The translations under genes were made by a program, and so were the position numbers. The notes below the pieces were generated by a model. It did not search any database, was not told the origin of the DNA, and saw only the letters and a list, made by a program, of their open reading frames with translations. Shown here piece after piece: positions 51,321 through 62,208 of a DNA stretch of 64,000 bases. The first letter of the stretch is position 1. Every line of letters begins with the position of its first letter. Source of the stretch: Auanema rhodensis (Eukaryota; Nematoda; Chromadorea; Rhabditida; Rhabditidae); contig OZ059899.1 of NCBI GenBank assembly GCA_964057225.1, positions 19,600,501-19,664,500 of the forward strand. The letters are read 5' to 3'.

Positions 51321-52724
51321 TTGAAAAATGATGCATTAGTGTATGTTGAGTTTCCATGTACACTCAACATTGCTTCCAAAAACATTTTGATAAAAATTTT
51401 TCCGAAAAATTTCAAAATAATTTCGCGAAAAGTAGATGTTTTTAGATTCCTTTTTTCAAGGCAAAGACGATGGACAATGTTATTCAACGAAAAAATCAAT
51501 TCTCCAGGGTGAAAATCGAGGATATAAGTGTGAACTTATATCAGTTGATATCTCGGTGCATTTTTAAGCTAGCGCAAATCTGATAATACAGATCGACGCA
51601 GCTTAAAAATCCGCATCGAATGCACTATACTGCATTGAGAAACGCTTAATACAAAAGTTAGTTATGATCGTTTGAAAAATGATGCATTAGTGTATGTTGA
51701 GTTTCCATGTACACTCAACATTGCTTCCAAAAACATTTTGACAAAAATTTTTCCGAAAAATTTCGAAAAAATTTCGCGAAAAGTAGATGTTTTTAGATTC
51801 CTTTTTTCAAGGCAAATACGATGGACAATGTTATTCAACGAAAAAATTATTTCTGCAGGGTGAAAATCGAGGATATAAGTGTGAACTTATATCAGTTGAT
51901 ATCTCGGTGCATTTTTAAGCTAGCGCAAATCTGATAATACAGATCGACGCAGCTTAAAAATCCGCATCGAATGCACTATACAACATTGAGAAACGCTTAA
52001 TACAAAAGTTAGTTATGATCGTTTGAAAAATGATGCATTAGTGTATGTTGAGTTTCCATGTACACTCAACATTGCTTCCAAAAACATTTTGACAAAAATT
52101 TTTTCGAAAAATTTCGAGAAAATTTCGCGAAAAGTAGATGTTTTTAGATTCCTTTTTCCAAGGCAAAGACGATGGACAATGTTATTCAACGAAAAAATTA
52201 TTTCTGCAGGGTGAAAATCCAGGATATATATGTGAACTTATATCAGTTGATATCTCGGTGCATTTTTAAGCTAGCGCAAATCTGATAACACAGATCGACG
52301 CAGCTTGAAAATCCGCATCGAATGCACTATACAACATTGAGAAACGCTTGATACAAAAATTAGTTATGATCGTTTGAAAAATGATGCATTAGTGTATGTT
52401 GAGTTTCCATGTACACTCAACATTGCTTCCAAAAACATTTTGACAAAAATTTTTCCGAAAAATTTCAAATTAATTTCGCGAAAAGTAGATGTTTTTAAAT
52501 TCCTTTTTTCAAGGCAAAGACGATGGACAATGTTATTCAACGAAAAAATTATTTCTGCAGGGTGAAAATCGAGGATATAAGTGTGAACTTATATCAGTTG
52601 ATATCTCGGTGCATTTTTAAGCTAGCGCAAATCTGATAACACAGATCGACGCAGCTTAAAAATCCGCATCGAATGCACTATACAACATTGAGAAACGCTC
52701 AATACAAAAATTAGTTATGATCGT
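51321..52724 (-). repeat. Right satellite B higher-order repeat (4 monomers, 1404 bp), copy 1
   Basis: Four successive subtypes recur at 51321/52725, 51672/53076, 52023/53427 and 52374/53778, exactly 1404 bp apart. Markers are AAATCAATTCTCCAGG, CAAATACGATGG, TTTTTTCGAAAAATTTCGAG and TTTCAAATTAATTTCG. Scattered differences exist, for example GGATATATATG near 52224 against GGATATAAGTG. Confidence 0.92.
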
Positions 52725-54128
52725 TTGAAAAATGATGCATTAGTGTATGTTGAGTTTCCATGTACACTCAACATTGCTTCCAAAAACATTTTGATAAAAA
52801 TTTTTCCGAAAAATTTCAAAATAATTTCGCGAAAAGTAGATGTTTTTAGATTCCTTTTTTCAAGGCAAAGACGATGGACAATGTTATTCAACGAAAAAAT
52901 CAATTCTCCAGGGTGAAAATCGAGGATATAAGTGTGAACTTATATCAGTTGATATCTCGGTGCATTTTTAAGCTAGCGCAAATCTGATAATACAGATCGA
53001 CGCAGCTTAAAAATCCGCATCGAATGCACTATACTGCATTGAGAAACGCTCAATACAAAAGTTAGTTATGATCGTTTGAAAAATGATGCATTAGTGTATG
53101 TTGAGTTTCCATGTACACTCAACATTGCTTCCAAAAACATTTTGACAAAAATTTTTCCGAAAAATTTCGAAAAAATTTCGCGAAAAGTAGATGTTTTTAG
53201 ATTCCTTTTTTCAAGGCAAATACGATGGACAATGTTATTCAACGAAAAAATTATTTCTGCAGGGTGAAAATCGAGGATATAAGTGTGAACTTATATCAGT
53301 TGATATCTCGGTGCATTTTTAAGCTAGCGCAAATCTGATAATACAGATCGACGCAGCTTAAAAATCCGCATCGAATGCACTATACAACATTGAGAAACGC
53401 TTAATACAAAAGTTAGTTATGATCGTTTGAAAAATGATGCATTAGTGTATGTTGAGTTTCCATGTACACTCAACATTGCTTCCAAAAACATTTTGACAAA
53501 AATTTTTTCGAAAAATTTCGAGAAAATTTCGCGAAAAGTAGATGTTTTTAGATTCCTTTTTCCAAGGCAAAGACGATGGACAATGTTATTCAACGAAAAA
53601 ATTATTTCTGCAGGGTGAAAATCCAGGATATAAGTGTGAACTTATATCAGTTGATATCTCGGTGCATTTTTAAGCTAGCGCAAATCTGATAACACAGATC
53701 GACGCAGCTTAAAAATCCGCATCGAATGCACTATACAACATTGAGAAACGCTCAATACAAAAATTAGTTATGATCGTTTGAAAAATGATGCATTAGTGTA
53801 TGTTGAGTTTCCATGTACACTCAACATTGCTTCCAAAAACATTTTGACAAAAATTTTTCCGAAAAATTTCAAATTAATTTCGCGAAAAGTAGATGTTTTC
53901 AAATTCCTTTTTTCAAGGCAAAGACGATGGACAATGTTATTCAACGAAAAAATTATTTCTGCAGGGTGAAAATCGAGAATATAAGTGTGAACTTATATCA
54001 GTTGATATCTCGGTGCATTTTTAAGCTAGCGCAAATCTGATAACACAGATCGACGCAGCTTAAAAATCCGCATCGAATGCACTATACAACATTGAGAAAC
54101 GCTCAATACAAAAATTAGTTATGATCGT
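52725..54128 (-). repeat. Right satellite B higher-order repeat (4 monomers, 1404 bp), copy 2
   Basis: This is the tandem copy of the preceding four monomers. A third round starts at 54129 with a near copy of the first subtype, then diverges into a unit with AAAAAAGATGC at 54480. The CAAATACGATGG subtype returns at 54831, so the third round is rearranged. Confidence 0.9.
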
Positions 54129-55533
54129 TTGAAAAATGATGCATTAGTGTATGTTGAGTTTCCATGTACACTCAACATTGCTTCCAAAAACATTTTGATA
54201 AAAATTTTTCCGAAAAATTTCAAAATAATTTCGCGAAAAGTAGATGTTTTTAGATTCCTTTTTTCAAGGCAAAGACGATGGACAATGTTATTCAACGAAA
54301 AAATTAATTCTCCAGGGTGAAAATCGAGGATATAAGTGTGAACTTATATCAGTTGATATCTCGGTGCATTTTTAAGCTAGCGCAAATCTGATAATACAGA
54401 TCGACGCAGCTTAAAAATCCGCATCGAATGCACTATACTGCATTGAGAAACGCTTAATACAAAAGTTAGTTATGATCGTTTGAAAAAAGATGCATTAGTG
54501 TATGTTGAGTTTCCATGTACACTCAACATAGCTTCCAAAAACATTTTGACAAAAATTTTTCCGAAAAATTTCGAAATAAATTTGCAAAAAGTAGATGTTT
54601 TTAGATTCCTTTTTTCAAGGCAAAGACGATGGACAATGTTATTCAACGAAAAAATTAATTCTGCAGGGTGAAAATCGAGGATATAAGTGTGAACTTATAT
54701 CAGTTGATATCTCGGTGCATTTTTAAGCTAGCGCAAATCTGATAATACAGATCGACGCAGCTTAAAAATCCGCATCGAATGCACTATACTGCATTGAGAA
54801 ACGCTTAATACAAAAGTTAGTTATGATCGTTTGAAAAATGATGCATTAGTGTATGTTGAGTTTCCATGTACACTCAACATTGCTTCCAAAAACATTTTGA
54901 CAAAAATTTTTCCGAAAAATTTCGAAAAAATTTCGCGAAAAGTAGATGTTTTTAGATTCCTTTTTTCAAGGCAAATACGATGGACAATGTTATTCAACGA
55001 AAAAATTATTTCTGCAGGGTGAAAATCGAGGATATAAGTGTGAACTTATATCAGTTGATATCTCGGTGCATTTTTAAGCTAGCGCAAATCTGATAACACA
55101 GATCGACGCAGCTTGAAAATCCGCATCAAATGCACTATACAACATTGAGAAACGCTTAATACAAAAATTAGTTATGATCGTTTGAAAAATGATGCATTAG
55201 TGTATGTTGAGTTTCCATGTACACTCAACATTGCTTCCAAAAACATTTTGATAAAAATTTTTCCGAAAAATTTCAAAATAATTTCGCGAAAAGTAGATGT
55301 TTTTAGATTCCTTTTTTCAAGGCAAAGACGATGGACAATGTGTATTCAACGAAAAAATTATTTCTGCAGGGTGAAAATCGAGGATATAAGTGTGAACTTA
55401 TATCAGTTGATATCTCGGTGCATTTTAAAGCTAGCGCAAATCTGATAATACAGATCGACGCAGCTTAAAAATCCGCATCGAATGCACTATACAACATTGA
55501 GAAACGCTTAATACAAAAGTTAGTTATGATCGT

Positions 55534-56235
55534 TTGAAAAATGATGCATTAGTGTATGTTGAGTTTCCATGTACACTCAACATTGCTTCCAAAAACATTT
55601 TGACAAAAATTTTTTCGAAAAATTTTAAAATAATTTCGAAAAAAGTAGATGTTTTTAGATTCCTTATTTCAAAGCAAAGACGATGGACAATGTTATTCAA
55701 CGAAAAAATTAATTCTGCAGGGTGAAAATCGAGGATATAAGTGTGAACTTATATCAGTTGATATCTCGGTGCATTTTAAAGCTAGCGCAAATCTGATAAT
55801 ACAGATCGACGCAGCTTAAAAATCCGCATCGAATGCACTATACAACATTGAGAAACGCTTAATACAAAAGTTAGTTATGATCGTTTGAAAAATGATGCAT
55901 TAGTGTATGTTGAGTTTCCATGTACACTCAACATTGCTTCCAAAAACATTTTGACAAAAATTTTTTCGAAAAATTTTAAAATAATTTCGAAAAAAGTAGA
56001 TGTTTTTAGATTCCTTATTTCAAAGCAAAGACGATGGACAATGTTATTCAACGAAAAAATTAATTCTGCAGGGTGAAAATCGAGGATATAAGTGTGAACT
56101 TATATCAGTTGATATCTCGGTGCATTTTTAAGCTAGCGCAAATCTGATAACACAGATCGACGCAGCTTAAAAATCCGCATCGAATGCACTATACAACATT
56201 GAGAAACGCTTAATACAAAAATTAGTTATGATCGT
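55534..56235 (-). repeat. Adjacent near-identical B monomers (single-unit duplication)
   Basis: The monomers at 55534 and 55885 share private variants including ATTTCGAAAAAAGTAG and CCTTATTTCAAAGC. This is the simplest amplification step visible in the window. In the later copy of this neighbourhood (58696 followed by 59047) only one of the pair is present. So either this duplication came after the larger one or the other copy lost a unit. Confidence 0.85.
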
Positions 56236-57990
56236 TTGAAAAATGATGCATTAGTGTATGTTGAGTTTCCATGTACACTCAACATTGCTTCCAAAAACAT
56301 TTTGACAAAAATTTTTCCGAAAAATTTCGAGAAAATTTCGCGAAAAGTAGATGTTTTTAGATTCCTTTTTCCAAGGCAAAGACGATGGACAATGTTATTC
56401 AACGAAAAAATTAATTCTCCAGGGTGAAAATCGAGGATATAAGTGTGAACTTATATCAGTTGATATCTCGGTGCATTTTTAAGCTAGCGCAAATCTGATA
56501 ACACAGATCGACGCAGCTTAAAAATCCGCATCGAATGCACTATACAACATTGAGAAACGCTTAATACAAAAATTAGTTATGATCGTTTGAAAAATGATGC
56601 ATTAGTGTATGTTGAGTTTCCATGTACACTCAACATTGCTTCCAAAAACATTTTGACAAAAATTTTTCCGAAAAATTTCGAGAAAATTTCGCGAAAAGTA
56701 GATGTTTTTAGATTCCTTTCTTCCAAGGCAAAGACGATGGACAATGTTATTCAACGAAAAAATTAATTCTCCAGGGTGAAAATCGAGGATATAAGTGTGA
56801 ACTTATATCAGTTGATATCTCGGTGCATTTTTAAGCTAGCGCAAATCTGATAACACAGATCGATGCAGCTTAAAAATCCGCATCGAATGCACTATACAAC
56901 ATTGAGAAACGCTTGATACAAAAATTAGTTATGATCGTTTGAAAAATGATGCATTAGTGTATGTTGAGTTTCCATGTACACTCAACATTGCTTCCAAAAA
57001 CATTTTGACAAAAATTTTTCCGAAAAATTTCGAAAAAATTTCGCGAAAAGTAGATGTTTTTAGATTCCTTTTTTCAAGGCAAAGACGGTGGACAATGTTA
57101 TTCAACGAAAAAATTATTTCTGCAGGGTGAAAATCGAGGATATAAGTATGAACTTATATCAGTTGATATCTCGGTGCATTTTTAAGCTAGCGCAAATCTG
57201 ATAACACAGATCGACGCAGCTTGAAAATCCGCATCAAATGCACTATACAACATTGAGAAACGCTTAATACAAAAATTAGTTATGATCGTTTGAAAAATGA
57301 TGCATTAGTGTATGTTGAGTTTCCATGTACACTCAACATTGCTTCCAAAAACATTTTGACAAAAATTTTTCCGAAAAATTTCGAAAAAATTTCGCAAAAA
57401 GTAGATGTTTTTAGATTCCTTTTTTCAAGGCAAAGACGATGGACAATGTTATTCAACGAAAAAATTAATTCTCCAGGGTGAAAATCGAGGATATAAGTGT
57501 GAACTTATATCAGTTGATATCTCGGTGCATTTTTAAGCTAGCGCAAATCTGATAACACAGATCGACGCAGCTTAAAAATCCGCATCGAATGCACTATACA
57601 ACATTGAGAAACGCTTAATACAAAAATTAGTTATGATCGTTTGAAAAATGATGCATTAGTGTATGTTGAGTTTCCATGTACACTCAACATTGCTTCCAAA
57701 AACATTTTGACAAAAATTTTTCCGAAAAATTTCGAGAAAATTTCGCGAAAAGTAGATGTTTTTAGATTCCTTTCTTCCAAGGCAAAGACGATGGACAATG
57801 TTATTCAACGAAAAAATTAATTCTCCAGGGTGAAAATCGAGGATATAAGTGTGAACTTATATCAGTTGATATCTCGGTGCATTTTTAAGCTAGCGCAAAT
57901 CTGATAACACAGATCGATGCAGCTTAAAAATCCGCATCGAATGCACTATACAACATTGAGAAACGCTTAATACAAAAATTAGTTATGATC
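55885..57990 (-). repeat. Right satellite B block repeated 2811 bp downstream
   Basis: Six monomers starting at 55885 (next 56236, 56587, 56939, 57290, 57641) match those at 58696, 59047, 59398, 59750, 60101 and 60452. The offset is 2811 (8 x 351 plus 3, reflecting the one-base insertions). The match fails after the next unit: 58344 carries TGTGTATTC and 61155 does not. Confidence 0.88.
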
Positions 57991-59397
57991 GTTTGAAAAA
58001 TGATGCATTAGTGTATGTTGAGTTTCCATGTACACTCAACATTGCTTCCAAAAACATTTTGACAAAAATTTTTCCGAAAAATTTCGAAAAAATTTCGCGA
58101 AAAGTAGATGTTTTTAGATTCCTTTTTTCAAGGCAAAGACGGTGGACAATGTTATTCAACGAAAAAATTATTTCTGCAGGGTGAAAATCGAGGATATAAG
58201 TGTGAACTTATATCAGTTGATATCTCGGTGCATTTTTAAGCTAGCGCAAATCTGATAACACAGATCGACGCAGCTTAAAAATCCGCATCGAATGCACTAT
58301 ACAACATTGAGAAACGCTCAATACAAAAATTAGTTATGATCGTTTGAAAAATGATGCATTAGTGTATGTTGAGTTTCCATGTACACTCAACATTGCTTCC
58401 AAAAACATTTTGATAAAAATTTTTCCGAAAAATTTCAAAATAATTTCGCGAAAAGTAGATGTTTTTAGATTCCTTTTTTCAAGGCAAAGACGATGGACAA
58501 TGTGTATTCAACGAAAAAATTATTTCTGCAGGGTGAAAATCGAGGATATAAGTGTGAACTTATATCAGTTGATATCTCGGTGCATTTTAAAGCTAGCGCA
58601 AATCTGATAATACAGATCGACGCAGCTTAAAAATCCGCATCGAATGCACTATACAACATTGAGAAACGCTTAATACAAAAGTTAGTTATGATCGTTTGAA
58701 AAATGATGCATTAGTGTATGTTGAGTTTCCATGTACACTCAACATTGCTTCCAAAAACATTTTGACAAAAATTTTTTCGAAAAATTTTAAAATAATTTCG
58801 AAAAAAGTAGATGTTTTTAGATTCCTTATTTCAAAGCAAAGACGATGGACAATGTTATTCAACGAAAAAATTAATTCTGCAGGGTGAAAATCGAGGATAT
58901 AAGTGTGAACTTATATCAGTTGATATCTCGGTGCATTTTTAAGCTAGCGCAAATCTGATAACACAGATCGACGCAGCTTAAAAATCCGCATCGAATGCAC
59001 TATACAACATTGAGAAACGCTTAATACAAAAATTAGTTATGATCGTTTGAAAAATGATGCATTAGTGTATGTTGAGTTTCCATGTACACTCAACATTGCT
59101 TCCAAAAACATTTTGACAAAAATTTTTCCGAAAAATTTCGAGAAAATTTCGCGAAAAGTAGATGTTTTTAGATTCCTTTTTCCAAGGCAAAGACGATGGA
59201 CAATGTTATTCAACGAAAAAATTAATTCTCCAGGGTGAAAATCGAGGATATAAGTGTGAACTTATATCAGTTGATATCTCGGTGCATTTTTAAGCTAGCG
59301 CAAATCTGATAACACAGATCGACGCAGCTTAAAAATCCGCATCGAATGCACTATACAACATTGAGAAACGCTTAATACAAAAATTAGTTATGATCGT

Positions 59398-62208
59398 TTG
59401 AAAAATGATGCATTAGTGTATGTTGAGTTTCCATGTACACTCAACATTGCTTCCAAAAACATTTTGACAAAAATTTTTCCGAAAAATTTCGAGAAAATTT
59501 CGCGAAAAGTAGATGTTTTTAGATTCCTTTCTTCCAAGGCAAAGACGATGGACAATGTTATTCAACGAAAAAATTAATTCTCCAGGGTGAAAATCGAGGA
59601 TATAAGTGTGAACTTATATCAGTTGATATCTCGGTGCATTTTTAAGCTAGCGCAAATCTGATAACACAGATCGATGCAGCTTAAAAATCCGCATCGAATG
59701 CACTATACAACATTGAGAAACGCTTGATACAAAAATTAGTTATGATCGTTTGAAAAATGATGCATTAGTGTATGTTGAGTTTCCATGTACACTCAACATT
59801 GCTTCCAAAAACATTTTGACAAAAATTTTTCCGAAAAATTTCGAAAAAATTTCGCGAAAAGTAGATGTTTTTAGATTCCTTTTTTCAAGGCAAAGACGGT
59901 GGACAATGTTATTCAACGAAAAAATTATTTCTGCAGGGTGAAAATCGAGGATATAAGTATGAACTTATATCAGTTGATATCTCGGTGCATTTTTAAGCTA
60001 GCGCAAATCTGATAACACAGATCGACGCAGCTTGAAAATCCGCATCAAATGCACTATACAACATTGAGAAACGCTTAATACAAAAATTAGTTATGATCGT
60101 TTGAAAAATGATGCATTAGTGTATGTTGAGTTTCCATGTACACTCAACATTGCTTCCAAAAACATTTTGACAAAAATTTTTCCGAAAAATTTCGAAAAAA
60201 TTTCGCAAAAAGTAGATGTTTTTAGATTCCTTTTTTCAAGGCAAAGACGATGGACAATGTTATTCAACGAAAAAATTAATTCTCCAGGGTGAAAATCGAG
60301 GATATAAGTGTGAACTTATATCAGTTGATATCTCGGTGCATTTTTAAGCTAGCGCAAATCTGATAACACAGATCGACGCAGCTTAAAAATCCGCATCGAA
60401 TGCACTATACAACATTGAGAAACGCTTAATACAAAAATTAGTTATGATCGTTTGAAAAATGATGCATTAGTGTATGTTGAGTTTCCATGTACACTCAACA
60501 TTGCTTCCAAAAACATTTTGACAAAAATTTTTCCGAAAAATTTCGAGAAAATTTCGCGAAAAGTAGATGTTTTTAGATTCCTTTCTTCCAAGGCAAAGAC
60601 GATGGACAATGTTATTCAACGAAAAAATTAATTCTCCAGGGTGAAAATCGAGGATATAAGTGTGAACTTATATCAGTTGATATCTCGGTGCATTTTTAAG
60701 CTAGCGCAAATCTGATAACACAGATCGATGCAGCTTAAAAATCCGCATCGAATGCACTATACAACATTGAGAAACGCTTGATACAAAAATTAGTTATGAT
60801 CGTTTGAAAAATGATGCATTAGTGTATGTTGAGTTTCCATGTACACTCAACATTGCTTCCAAAAACATTTTGACAAAAATTTTTCCGAAAAATTTCGAAA
60901 AAATTTCGCGAAAAGTAGATGTTTTTAGATTCCTTTTTTCAAGGCAAAGACGGTGGACAATGTTATTCAACGAAAAAATTATTTCTGCAGGGTGAAAATC
61001 GAGGATATAAGTATGAACTTATATCAGTTGATATCTCGGTGCATTTTTAAGCTAGCGTAAATCTGATAACACAGATCGACGCAGCTTGAAAATCCGCATC
61101 AAATGCACTATACAACATTGAGAAACGCTTAATACAAAAATTAGTTATGATCGTTTGAAAAATGATGCATTAGTGTATGTTGAGTTTCCATGTACACTCA
61201 ACATTGCTTCCAAAAACATTTTGACAAAAATTTTTCCGAAAAATTTCGAAAAAATTTCGCAAAAAGTAGATGTTTTTAGATTCCTTTTTTCAAGGCAAAG
61301 ACGATGGACAATGTTATTCAACGAAAAAATTAATTCTCCAGGGTGAAAATCGAGGATATAAGTGTGAACTTATATCAGTTGATATCTCGGTGCATTTTTA
61401 AGCTAGCGCAAATCTGATAACACAGATCGACGCAGCTTAAAAATCCGCATCGAATGCACTATACAACATTGAGAAACGCTTAATACAAAAATTAGTTATG
61501 ATCGTTTGAAAAATGATGCATTAGTGTATGTTGAGTTTCCATGTACACTCAACATTGCTTCCAAAAACATTTTGACAAAAATTTTTCCGAAAAATTTCGA
61601 GAAAATTTCGCGAAAAGTAGATGTTTTTAGATTCCTTTCTTCCAAGGCAAAGACGATGGACAATGTTATTCAACGAAAAAATTAATTCTCCAGGGTGAAA
61701 ATCGAGGATATAAGTGTGAACTTATATCAGTTGATATCTCGGTGCATTTTTAAGCTAGCGCAAATCTGATAACACAGATCGATGCAGCTTAAAAATCCGC
61801 ATCGAATGCACTATACAACATTGAGAAACGCTTGATACAAAAATTAGTTATGATCGTTTGAAAAATGATGCATTAGTGTATGTTGAGTTTCCATGTACAC
61901 TCAACATTGCTTCCAAAAACATTTTGACAAAAATTTTTCCGAAAAATTTCGAAAAAATTTCGCGAAAAGTAGATGTTTTTAGATTCCTTTTTTCAAGGCA
62001 AAGACGGTGGACAATGTTATTCAACGAAAAAATTATTTCTGCAGGGTGAAAATCGAGGATATAAGTATGAACTTATATCAGTTGATATCTCGGTGCATTT
62101 TTAAGCTAGCGCAAATCTGATAACACAGATCGACGCAGCTTGAAAATCCGCATCAAATGCACTATACAACATTGAGAAACGCTTAATACAAAAATTAGTT
62201 ATGATCGT
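59398..62208 (-). repeat. Right satellite B trimer higher-order repeat, 1054 bp
   Basis: Three subtypes cycle in fixed order: one with the inserted base (TTTCTTCCAAGG), one with GACGGTGG and AAGTATGAAC, and one with TTTCGCAAAAAG and CTCCAGGG. Successive starts are 59398, 59750, 60101, 60452, 60804, 61155, 61506, 61858 and 62209. The 1054-bp length is 3 x 351 plus the inserted base. A shorter run of the same cycle lies at 56587-58343. The second run has nearly three rounds, so the cycle expanded there. Confidence 0.92.

Noticed and set aside
53813-54040. A 75-codon ATG frame in right B.
   Set aside because: In most other monomers this frame is interrupted by an in-frame TAG; here single substitutions open it. 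It is a chance event in one unit.
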